A stretch of 64,000 bases of DNA from a bacterium HR28. Its GTDB lineage: Bacteria > Chloroflexota > Chloroflexia > Thermomicrobiales > Thermomicrobiaceae. Made by a program: the position numbers and the translations under genes. The number at the start of each line of letters is the position of its first letter. Position 1 is the first letter of the stretch. This document shows, in pieces, positions 9,189-16,742 of the stretch. The stretch spans positions 115,851 to 179,850 of the forward strand of contig BEIE01000005.1 in assembly GCA_002898255.1 (NCBI GenBank), given 5' to 3'. Below the pieces are notes generated by a model that searched no databases, was not told where the DNA came from, and was given only the letters and a program-made list of their open reading frames with translations.

Positions 9189-10151
9189 TCATGACTCGAC
9201 GAGTTCGAGTGGTCGTAAGTTCGCTTCGATCTCTGCTCGCAGTGGCTCCAGGAACGGTGGTAACGAAAGTCTTTCACCAAGATGCTCAACATCCTCGTCC
9301 GTCGTAAAACCTGGACCATCGGTCGCCAATTCATAGAGTACGCCACCTGGCTCTCGGAAATAGAGCGAACGGAAGTAATAGCGGTCGATCTGCGGAGTCA
9401 CCGGTATACCAGCCCGCGCGATCCGCTCGCGCCAGGCACGATGCGTTGCATCGTCCGGCACCCGGAATGCCACGTGATGGACGCCTCCTGCTCCGAGTTG
9501 TGCTCGCGGCAGATCCGCACGCTCTTCCACCACGACCACCGCCCCCGGCCCCCCAGGACCGGTCTCGTAGATTGCCTGACGGAACCCAAGAGAGCGCTCT
9601 TCTCGTCGCCGGAAGCCAAGTACCTCCGTCAGGACACGTACCGTCGGCTCGAGAGCCCGGACAACGATCGTCACTCCGAAGATCCCCTTGATCTGGTACC
9701 GTACTGGCACAGGTGAACGTTCCCAGGGTTGGCCCCCTGATACACCCCCATCATCAACAAGCGCGAGCCGCTGTCCCTCTGGATCGCGGAACAGCAAGGC
9801 CTCACACCCCGCATACTCCCCACGCTCGATCCCAGGTACGCCGTGTCCATCGAGCCAGTCACTCCACCACTCTAGTGCTTCACGGCTGTCAACCCGCAAC
9901 GCAATACGGGCGATTTCACCGTGCCCCGGTTGGTGTGGTGGAAGATGCGACCAGTCGAAGAACGTGACATCCGTCCCTGGACTTCCAACCGCATCGGCAT
10001 AAAACAGGTGATACGCTGACACATCGTCCTGGTTGACCGTCTTCTTGACAAGTCGCAGACCGAGTACCCGCGTATAGAAGCGCAGATTCTCGGCCGCCCG
10101 ACCAGTGACGGCGGTGACATGGTGGATTCCCAACAATGTGAGTTCGTTCAT
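9189..10151 (-). CDS. Ring-cleaving dioxygenase, glyoxalase/vicinal oxygen chelate family (MhqO-like)
   Basis: Protein of 320 residues with two vicinal-oxygen-chelate domains. The first begins LTLLGIHHVTAVTGRAAENL and carries FYTRVLGLRLVKKTVNQDD; the second has GAGGVHHVAFRVPDD and YFRSLYFREPGGVLYELATDGPGF, giving the His-His-Glu metal site (HH, ..., FREPGGVLYE). Proteins of this type (MhqO, CatE-like) cleave hydroquinone or catechol rings and are often controlled by MarR regulators. A MarR gene lies about 730 bases away on the other strand. The ATG at 10151 follows GGGAGGGAGTACGAAA. The precise aromatic substrate is unknown. Confidence 0.86.
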   Translation of the reverse strand: MNELTLLGIHHVTAVTGRAAENLRFYTRVLGLRLVKKTVNQDDVSAYHLFYADAVGSPGTDVTFFDWSHLPPHQPGHGEIARIALRVDSREALEWWSDWLDGHGVPGIERGEYAGCEALLFRDPEGQRLALVDDGGVSGGQPWERSPVPVRYQIKGIFGVTIVVRALEPTVRVLTEVLGFRRREERSLGFRQAIYETGPGGPGAVVVVEERADLPRAQLGAGGVHHVAFRVPDDATHRAWRERIARAGIPVTPQIDRYYFRSLYFREPGGVLYELATDGPGFTTDEDVEHLGERLSLPPFLEPLRAEIEANLRPLELVES

Positions 10152-10877
10152 TTTCGTACTCCCTCCCGAGTAACGATGTATGTCGAGTGTACCGCTCACG
10201 CCAGTCGCATGCCGTCCAGCACCGACCAATACCTTGCCCCTGTTCATCACTGTCATGGCGACAGGGACGAATCAGTCAGTCAGTTACTTGTCCAAAGTAG
10301 CATCCCCCTGCTCGCCACACCTGGTCGCGACCGAATCAACGTCCATGGATGTACTCTCCAACCTCCCCGGGGCCACTGCGTAGCTTCGAAAGCAGCTCTC
10401 CCTCTCGCCACAGCACCGATCGCTATCCGAGCAGCTACGTAGACACCTCTCTTGTCGCACCAGACGGACACTGCGTTCCCAGCACGCGACAGGCCCCGTA
10501 GGACGAGCGACGTGTCGTCGACGCAGGCAAGGCGGCCCGGCTCGAAACCCTATGCAAGCTCTTCTACGCCCCCTCACCTCGCAGGGTGCCAAACATTGCA
10601 GTATTCTCGCGAGACTGTTTTGTGACCGCCTACCATTGACCAGTGCACCTCATACGTGAGCTGGTCGCGGCCACCCATCACAAACCCGACGCCTTCGTGC
10701 AGGCTGGGACGACGCATCGTACAATGCCGTAGTCGAACGTGGCCCGGTCCGTATGGGCGCGTTTCGGCTGTGTTCGCTGAAGGAGAGTCACCCGCGAGGC
10801 ACTCGCACATTGGCGAGCACACTAGTACAATGGCTTCAGCATTGCTCTCGGATGGTCAGCAAGATGGGATAGAGGGG
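10152..10877. other. Long intergenic stretch between dioxygenase and MarR genes
   Basis: About 725 bases without a convincing gene in any frame. It contains a perfect 10-base palindrome TCTCGCGAGA at 10605-10614, a possible operator for the MarR-family regulator encoded next door, though a single copy is weak evidence. Promoters of both divergent genes should lie here. Confidence 0.5.
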
Positions 10878-11399
10878 ATGGACAAGAAGAATCCTTGCTC
10901 ACCGATTCCGGTCCGTTCTCGACATCCGGCGGTGCGAGCATGGATTTATCTCATGCGCATCGCCTATCGCACCGAGCGGGAGTCCGCCGCACACGCCTAC
11001 GAGCATGGTCTCACGTTCGCCCAGCTCGATGTGATCTTTCACATCGGGAAATGTCCCGGCATCACTCAGCAGGAACTTGCGGAGCGGTTGCTCGTGACGC
11101 CTGGGAATGTCACCCAACTCCTCCAGCGAATGGAGCGTCTCGGGTTGATCCGTCGTGTCCCTGAGGGACGAGCGAAACGCCTCTACCTGACCCAAAAAGG
11201 TCAGGAGTACTGCGACCAGCTGCTGCCGCGTCAGGAGCAGCTCCATATCCAGCAGTTCTCGGGCTTGGCGCCGGAAGAACAGGAGCAGCTCCTCCGCTTG
11301 CTGATGAAGCTCGATCGTGCCCAGCGGCGAAAAGTTCGCGCATTCCGCGAGGCGCAGGAACAGCTCTATCAGGAGCGTTCGCACGCCGCGAATGGCTGA
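10878..11399 (+). CDS. MarR-family transcriptional regulator
   Basis: Winged-helix DNA-binding protein of about 173 residues. The helix-turn-helix core is visible as GITQQELAERLLVTPGNVTQ, followed by LLQRMERLGLIRRVPEGRAK and the wing RLYLTQKGQEY; helices before and after form the dimer interface. MarR proteins usually repress nearby genes and release DNA on binding phenols or on Cys oxidation. The divergent ring-cleaving dioxygenase is the obvious candidate target, as in MhqR/MhqO pairs. The ATG at 10878 has AGAGGGG just upstream; an ATG at 10830 would add 16 residues and has no binding site. The end overlaps the convergent MOSC gene by 31 bases. Confidence 0.9.
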   Translation: MDKKNPCSPIPVRSRHPAVRAWIYLMRIAYRTERESAAHAYEHGLTFAQLDVIFHIGKCPGITQQELAERLLVTPGNVTQLLQRMERLGLIRRVPEGRAKRLYLTQKGQEYCDQLLPRQEQLHIQQFSGLAPEEQEQLLRLLMKLDRAQRRKVRAFREAQEQLYQERSHAANG

Positions 11400-11911
11400 G
11401 CGGCTCGCCGCTCCACGAGAATCGGATCACCGGGCTGCACGATTCCCGTTCGGAGGACGACCGCGCACACTCCACGCCGCCCGTAGAGCGCCTTGACGAG
11501 TTGGGGATGGTAGACCCCGACCGTATTACAAGGCTTGTTTTGCGCTGTCACCTCGAGCACGACCGACGCTCCAATGAGCAAGCGATCCCCGGGCTCCAGA
11601 TCGCTGAGATCCCCTAACCCTTCCACGGTCAGATTTTCGCCCAGGAAGCCCGGCTCAAGCTGAATACCGAGCGTCTCATTGACCTCGTCCAACACTTCTT
11701 GGGCCACAATGGTGAGCTGACGTGTGTTCGGTTCCGGATCGCCACGCTTCTTGTGACGATTTACCGGTCCCGCATGGTAATCCCCGACCACTCCATCCGG
11801 GCCGACTTCAATCACCAACCGTCGATACTTCGGCACTCCACCCTGTGGGCTGGAACAGACTGCTACGACCCGTCCGCGTTCTCTCTCTGCTGCCTCGTTC
11901 ACTGTTCTCAC
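11369..11911 (-). CDS. MOSC-domain protein
   Basis: Protein of 180 residues with a MOSC (molybdenum cofactor sulfurase C-terminal) domain. GVVGDYHAGPVNRHKKRGDP and GFLGENLTVEGLGDLSDLEPGDRLLIG are diagnostic, and NKPCNTVGVYHP carries the conserved Cys. MOSC proteins bind molybdenum cofactor or transfer sulfur; stand-alone versions are often of unknown substrate (YiiM handles N-hydroxylated compounds). The GTG start overlaps the stop of the FGGY kinase gene in a GTGA tetranucleotide, marking it as the last gene of the folate operon. Its end overlaps the convergent MarR gene. Confidence 0.86.
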   Translation of the reverse strand: MRTVNEAAERERGRVVAVCSSPQGGVPKYRRLVIEVGPDGVVGDYHAGPVNRHKKRGDPEPNTRQLTIVAQEVLDEVNETLGIQLEPGFLGENLTVEGLGDLSDLEPGDRLLIGASVVLEVTAQNKPCNTVGVYHPQLVKALYGRRGVCAVVLRTGIVQPGDPILVERRAAQPFAACERS

Positions 11912-13392
11912 CCCGTCTCCCCTATCGTCTCGACTGCCTCCTCCAATGCTGCCATCGCCGCACTCATCGTTCGATAGATCTCCGTCACCTCGCCACGCGG
12001 CTCGACGCGTCGCCAATCCGTCACATCTGCCCGTGCAAGTTCGTCGAGTGACCGGTCGGTCACTCGCGCCAGCGCGACGAGCGCTGCCCCCCGCAATGAC
12101 GCCTCCGGATCTGGTGCGAGCACAAGAGTGCGCCCCACCGCGTCAGCCACAATCTGCGCCCAACCCGGTGTTCCGAGTAACGCATTTCCGCTCGCAATGA
12201 ACACGTCGATTCCTGGCTGAATGCGCACGAGAAGCTCAACGACGGTCGCGATACGGCAGGCGATCGCCTCAAGCGCAGCACGGAGGATCGCAATGCCATC
12301 ATGCCCGAGCCGTAATCCAGTCAGCGTCGCGACCGCGTCCACTGGCCAACGTGGACTTCGCTCCCCGGCAATCGTCGGCACCCAGAGGAGTCCGCTCACA
12401 CCAGGCTGCTGTTGGCCAACGAGTTCCCAGAGCTCGGGCTCAGGAGGAAGGACAAATCGACGGCGGATCCAATCGACGAGATCACCCCCTTCGCTCAGGG
12501 CACCACCAGCAAGGACGAAGTCGCTGTCCAATCGGTAGAGCCAGGTACCCCAGGGCGGTTCGACTGGACGACCGCGCCAGAGGACACGCACGGCGCTGGA
12601 CGTCCCGATCATGACTGTGGCGCGATCAATCCCAATGCCAGCGCTCCCAACGTTGCTGCACGCACCGTCACCCCACGCCGGGTACCACAACGCAGTGGCG
12701 AAGCGTGGCCACCGCTTCCGAAACCGTTCGCTGAGCTCTTGTGGGGCGTCGTTGACCCGCGGCAACTGCGCCGGACCGACACCAACCCGCTCAGCCGTTT
12801 CGTCATCCCAGGTGAGTCGATGCGTATCGAAGAGCCCTGTCCCAGACGCCATGGAGAGGGAGGTACACAGGTCACCTGTCCATCGCGCCAGCAAAAAATC
12901 GGGGAAGGCGCACCACCAACGGGTCGCGCGCCAGCACTCCGGCTTTGCTTCCCGTAACCAGGCAAGGCGTGCCACGGGATAACTCGGGTGCAGATAGGCA
13001 CCGGTTCGGCGATGGTGAGCCTGTGCATCGAGGTCGCGTCGCAGGCGCCTCGCTACATCGCATGCCCGTGTGTCCGCCCACATGGTGACGGACGTGGTTG
13101 GACGCCCCTGCTCATCGATCCCCATGAGGCTGTGCCAGAAGCAACTGATCCCGACCGCCGCGACTGGTCCGGTCGCTTTCGCCTGTACTGCATCGAGGAG
13201 CTCCTCGATCCGCTCTGCTAAGAGGAGGGGATCGAGTTCCGCACGCCCGTCCGGCCCCGTCTCCAAGCGATACGCAACCCGGCTCAGTGTTCCCTCAATC
13301 AGCTGCCCAGTTCCGTCGAACAGTCCAGCTCGGGCAGAGGAACTTCCAATATCCAGTGCTAGCACGGAAAACCCAGCGTCCGCAGCCTGCAC
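11908..13392 (-). CDS. FGGY-family carbohydrate kinase (gluconokinase-like)
   Basis: Protein of 494 residues with the actin-like two-domain fold. LALDIGSSSARAGLFDGTGQ is the N-terminal phosphate motif, GISCFWHSLMGIDEQG and TMWADTRACDVARRL the substrate region, and GDGACSNVGSAGIGIDRATV followed by MIGTSSAVRVLW matches gluconate-type FGGY kinases more than xylulokinases. It would phosphorylate a sugar or sugar acid at the expense of ATP. Sitting between folK and the MOSC gene it has no sugar-pathway neighbours. The GTG start has GAGGGG about 10 bases upstream; the gap to folK is only 6 bases. Confidence 0.82.
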   Translation of the reverse strand: MQAADAGFSVLALDIGSSSARAGLFDGTGQLIEGTLSRVAYRLETGPDGRAELDPLLLAERIEELLDAVQAKATGPVAAVGISCFWHSLMGIDEQGRPTTSVTMWADTRACDVARRLRRDLDAQAHHRRTGAYLHPSYPVARLAWLREAKPECWRATRWWCAFPDFLLARWTGDLCTSLSMASGTGLFDTHRLTWDDETAERVGVGPAQLPRVNDAPQELSERFRKRWPRFATALWYPAWGDGACSNVGSAGIGIDRATVMIGTSSAVRVLWRGRPVEPPWGTWLYRLDSDFVLAGGALSEGGDLVDWIRRRFVLPPEPELWELVGQQQPGVSGLLWVPTIAGERSPRWPVDAVATLTGLRLGHDGIAILRAALEAIACRIATVVELLVRIQPGIDVFIASGNALLGTPGWAQIVADAVGRTLVLAPDPEASLRGAALVALARVTDRSLDELARADVTDWRRVEPRGEVTEIYRTMSAAMAALEEAVETIGETG

Positions 13393-13398
13393 GGCTGC

Positions 13399-13905
13399 TC
13401 ACCCCTCGTTCACCCACTCCGGGCCTGCAAGACGACGCACCTCTGTCGCTCGTTCGCCGAGTGCGTCCAAGAGCACCCGCATCGGAACCTCAAACTGGGG
13501 ATGAATCAGGTCAGGAGCCAGCTCCACCAGCGGGACAAGCACGAACGCCCGCTCGTGCAGCCGCGGGTGAGGCACGACAAGTTCTTCACTCGCCATGACA
13601 ACCGCATCATAGAGGAGCAGGTCGAGATCAAGCGTCCGTGGGGCATTTGGGAACAACCGTCGTCGCCCCGCCGCACGCTCGATCTCCAGGAGACGATGCA
13701 AAAGCTCTTGCGGCTCTAGCGCTGTCTCCAGGATCACCACCGCATTCAAAAACCACGGCTGATCACGATAACCGACCGGCTCGGTCTCGTAGAGCGATGA
13801 GACCGCCGTGACCCGGCCCAAGGTGCACAGCTGCCCCACGGCTGTACGGAGTGTCGCCCACCGATCACCAAGATTGCTCCCGAGCCCGATGTAGGCTGTC
13901 ACCAT
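13399..13905 (-). CDS. folK: 2-amino-4-hydroxy-6-hydroxymethyldihydropteridine diphosphokinase
   Basis: Enzyme of 168 residues that transfers pyrophosphate from ATP to the pterin in folate synthesis. Family motifs are clear: AYIGLGSNLGDRWATLR at the N-terminus, SSLYETEPVGYRDQPWFLNAVV, and the metal and pterin region RTLDLDLLLYDAVV then VPHPRLHERAFVLVPLVELAPD. The start overlaps the folP stop by 7 bases and the FGGY kinase follows after 6 bases. The order folB, folP, folK gives a complete pterin branch up to dihydropteroate. Confidence 0.95.
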   Translation of the reverse strand: MVTAYIGLGSNLGDRWATLRTAVGQLCTLGRVTAVSSLYETEPVGYRDQPWFLNAVVILETALEPQELLHRLLEIERAAGRRRLFPNAPRTLDLDLLLYDAVVMASEELVVPHPRLHERAFVLVPLVELAPDLIHPQFEVPMRVLLDALGERATEVRRLAGPEWVNEG

Positions 13906-14747
13906 GTCCCACGCACCACAGCATCGGTCATGCGCACCACCCGCACCATCTCACGGACATCGTGCACCCGGACGATGTCGGCACCGTTCGCAATGGAGAG
14001 TGCGACCGTCGCTGCCGTCCCCTCTAACCGATCCTCAGGAGGCGTCCCCAGTACGTACCCGATTGTCCGTTTGCGTGACGTCCCGACGAGGATAGGACGC
14101 CCAAGAACCGTCAAGTCGCGCAAACGGCGGAGCAGGAGCAAATTGAGTTCCGGCTCCTTACCGAAGCCAAAGCCAGGATCGACGATGATGTGCTCCCAGC
14201 GCACCCCAGCCGCAAGAGCTCGCTCGATCCGGATCGCCAGATCACGGATCAGGCGCGGAACGAGTTCGTCCGCGCGTTGAATCTCCAGGTCGTGCATGAT
14301 GACAACTGGTACACCAGCTCGCGCCGCGACAGCGGGCATATCGGGATCGCCTGCCAGACCCCGTACATCGTTGATCATCGTTGCCCCGGCTGCCAGCGCT
14401 GCCTCTGCGACGACTGCCTTGTTGGTATCAACGGAGATCGGGACATCTGGCAATGCTTCGCGGATCGCTCGGATCGCTGGGATGACGCGCCGGAGCTCCT
14501 CTTCGGCCGGTACCGGAATGTGACCCGGACGCGTCGACTCCCCTCCCACATCCAGGATATCCGCGCCAGCCTCGACCATCGCCCGAGCTCGGCGTACGAC
14601 TTCGTCCAGGCGATCGATCAGACCGTCACCGCTGAACGAATCCGGAGTCACGTTGATGATCCCCATGACGAACGTCCGACGTCCCCAGGGCCACTGATCA
14701 AACGGTGGGGCATCGACGCGCGGTACCTCCACTGCTTTATTCACCAT
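13899..14747 (-). CDS. folP: Dihydropteroate synthase
   Basis: Condenses the pterin pyrophosphate with p-aminobenzoate to dihydropteroate and is the target of sulfonamides. Both signatures are visible: MGIINVTPDSFSGDG near residue 28 and ADILDVGGESTRPGH, followed by SVDTNKAVVAEAALAAGA, DVRGLAGDP and VDPGFGFGKEPELNLLLLRRL. The ATG at 14747 has GGAGG 7 bases upstream; an overlapping GTG at 14750 is possible. About 30 bases separate it from folB and it overlaps folK, consistent with one transcript. The usual family length of about 280 residues is matched. Confidence 0.96.
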   Translation of the reverse strand: MVNKAVEVPRVDAPPFDQWPWGRRTFVMGIINVTPDSFSGDGLIDRLDEVVRRARAMVEAGADILDVGGESTRPGHIPVPAEEELRRVIPAIRAIREALPDVPISVDTNKAVVAEAALAAGATMINDVRGLAGDPDMPAVAARAGVPVVIMHDLEIQRADELVPRLIRDLAIRIERALAAGVRWEHIIVDPGFGFGKEPELNLLLLRRLRDLTVLGRPILVGTSRKRTIGYVLGTPPEDRLEGTAATVALSIANGADIVRVHDVREMVRVVRMTDAVVRGTW

Positions 14748-14780
14748 CACACGACCTCCGCCGTATTGCTGTCAGATGAC

Positions 14781-15155
14781 TTATTCGCCTGCTCGCTCGC
14801 GTCGAATCTCCACCCCGACACGCTCCAAGACGGCACCTGCGATCGGTGGTGACAGTTTCCAGACACGCACCAGTACGGCGCGGATCGCCGGATAGTCTAT
14901 GAGCACTCGCTCAGCGATCGCTTCGGCGACCGTCTCTAAGAGTTGGCGCGGTTCCCCTTCGACGATCGCTCGCACGGTATGGTACAGCGCGCCATAGTTG
15001 ACCGTCGTCTCGAGCACATCACTCCGCCCCGCACGAGCCAGGTCGAGTTCGACCTCCAGATCGACAGCAAACCGCTGACCAAGACGGCGCTCTTCTGGAT
15101 GCACGCCGTGGTATGCATAGAACTGCATGCCACAAAGCAAAATTCGATCACTCAT
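14781..15155 (-). CDS. folB: Dihydroneopterin aldolase
   Basis: Small enzyme of 124 residues that cleaves dihydroneopterin to the hydroxymethyl pterin used by FolK. The motifs ILLCGMQFYAYHGVHPEERR (with catalytic residues near YHGV), GQRFAVDLEVELDL, ETVNYGALYHTVRAIVEG and LLETVAEAIAERVL match FolB. Its ATG directly abuts the stop codon of the upstream bactofilin-like gene, so translation is probably coupled. Confidence 0.95.
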   Translation of the reverse strand: MSDRILLCGMQFYAYHGVHPEERRLGQRFAVDLEVELDLARAGRSDVLETTVNYGALYHTVRAIVEGEPRQLLETVAEAIAERVLIDYPAIRAVLVRVWKLSPPIAGAVLERVGVEIRRERAGE

Positions 15156-16436
15156 TCACCGCTCCTCAGTCGACTGGTGCGTACTCGCCCGCGGTTCTTG
15201 CTCCTCCGGCAGCTCGAGAGATGACGTCTGGGACGCTGGAGGAGAGGACACTGCGGCGACCGCCGTCCGCTTCGGGAGACCGATCCCCGAGAACGCCGTC
15301 CAGACCATTCCCAGCCCCAGGAGCCCGACAACAAGACTCCACCAGAAAGTCCAGCCGAACGGGATGGGCAGCATGCGGAAGAGCAACACGACCGTTGTCC
15401 CCACGAGCATCATCAGCCAGAGCGTCAACCGCCGCTCGGCACGCAGCCCCGCAAGTGGCAGCAGTTGGACAAGTGCGATACCGACAAAAACTTGACTCAA
15501 ATAGAGCACCGCGATGTAGAACCCAAGCACGAAGAGCGCAGCAGGGAGTCCAACCACGGTGACAGCCAGGACGATCACCAAGATCGGCACCCCAACCAGC
15601 AGGCCGATTCCCCAAAGCAGGCTTGCAAGCGGCGCCAGGCGCAACGTCTCGGCCACACGCGCTGTCTGACGTGGCAAGGCAAGCACGAGGAGCGTTCCAG
15701 CAACAAGCGCCCAGGCGAGCCGCAAAAGAACCGTCCCGATCCACTCCAACGCCCGACGCGCAAAGCTCGCACGCTCGCGCTGTTCGGCTCCGGGAGTCGG
15801 TGTGTACTCCTGCGGTCCAGCGATGCGTGCACCCGGTGCGATACTGGCGGGCTGCGGCGCGCGATAGCGCAGTGCACCACGCACGTCCGCATTATCGCGG
15901 AGCTCAACCCGATCAGCCTCGACGTCGATGTCCCCGTCGATCTGCCCGTCCACGATAAGTGTCCCCACCGTTCCCTTGACTGATCCACGCACGGTGCCAT
16001 CGATCGTTACCGTACCCGCCCCGATGATCGCCACATCGTGCCCGATTGTCGCCGTCCGTCCGACTGTCACCGACCCTGCGCCAAGCACCGCGAGATCCCA
16101 TCCCACAGGTGCCGTGACGTCGATCTCCCCACCGGCGACGCGCACGCTGCCAGCGACCGGTCCGGTGACACGGATGGTTCCAGCTGCTGCTGTGACGTCA
16201 CCGCCGACACGCCCACTCACGGTGACGGTGGAACCGGCAGCGAAGATATCCCGGGTTACCTCACCACCGATCTCGACGGTATTGCCTGCAGCGTAGAGAT
16301 CGTCGTTGAGTCGCTCGCTGGTTCCAATGACCACTGATGAACCAGCGAGCAACTCGGCCGCCGCCACCTGCCCTGGGAGTACCGCGACGATCGTCACCAA
16401 CACCAGAGCAATCCAAACTCTCACAGACTTTCGCAT
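15156..16436 (-). CDS. Exported bactofilin-like repeat protein with C-terminal membrane domain
   Basis: Protein of 426 residues. A signal peptide (VWIALVLVTIVAVLPGQVAAA) leads into about 170 residues of short repeats such as GEVTRDIFAAGSTVTVSGRV and GGDVTAAAGTIRVTG, a right-handed beta-helix like the polymer-forming bactofilins. A linker of about 40 residues follows, then four or more membrane segments (LAWALVAGTLLVLALP, LLWGIGLLVGVPILVIVLAV, VLGFYIAVLYLSQVFVG and others) and a polar tail. The layout suggests a cell-surface or membrane-attached beta-helix scaffold. It heads the folate operon, with its stop adjacent to the folB start; no functional link with folate is evident. Confidence 0.8.
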   Translation of the reverse strand: MRKSVRVWIALVLVTIVAVLPGQVAAAELLAGSSVVIGTSERLNDDLYAAGNTVEIGGEVTRDIFAAGSTVTVSGRVGGDVTAAAGTIRVTGPVAGSVRVAGGEIDVTAPVGWDLAVLGAGSVTVGRTATIGHDVAIIGAGTVTIDGTVRGSVKGTVGTLIVDGQIDGDIDVEADRVELRDNADVRGALRYRAPQPASIAPGARIAGPQEYTPTPGAEQRERASFARRALEWIGTVLLRLAWALVAGTLLVLALPRQTARVAETLRLAPLASLLWGIGLLVGVPILVIVLAVTVVGLPAALFVLGFYIAVLYLSQVFVGIALVQLLPLAGLRAERRLTLWLMMLVGTTVVLLFRMLPIPFGWTFWWSLVVGLLGLGMVWTAFSGIGLPKRTAVAAVSSPPASQTSSLELPEEQEPRASTHQSTEER

Positions 16437-16570
16437 TGCAGACCTCCAGCTGGCTGGCCCGCCCTTGCCCGATGATACGCGAGCAACGCGACCGGAGCCG
16501 TGAGTGGCTCAACCGCCGACTCTCTTCGCTTGTTACCAATCCGTGAAGGTTCTCCCGACTGCAGCAATAC

Positions 16571-16599
16571 CATGAACGCCCAGAGAGCAGGCGTTCATG
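16571..16599. repeat. Perfect inverted repeat upstream of the bactofilin-like gene
   Basis: Arms CATGAACGCC (16571-16580) and GGCGTTCATG (16590-16599) around a 9-base loop. No T-run follows on either strand, so a terminator is not clear; an operator or leader hairpin for the operon starting at 16436 is possible. Confidence 0.5.
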
Positions 16600-16691
16600 C
16601 TTGGCGACACACAGTGTCCAGCCACGTTACGACAACGAGGGAGTTAACAACACACTAGGAGCAAAGCGGTAAGCACCCGACGAGAAGCCGT

Positions 16692-16718
16692 GGGCCGGCA
16701 GTGCTCCACTGCCGGCCC
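16692..16718 (-). terminator. Hairpin after ppdK, probable terminator
   Basis: A 12-base perfect inverted repeat GGGCCGGCAGTG/CACTGCCGGCCC with a 3-base loop, 25 bases past the ppdK stop. On the minus strand it is followed only by a moderately pyrimidine-rich stretch, so termination is likely but not classical. Confidence 0.7.
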
Positions 16719-16742
16719 GAGCGTTCCCGAAATTCTGCGGCG

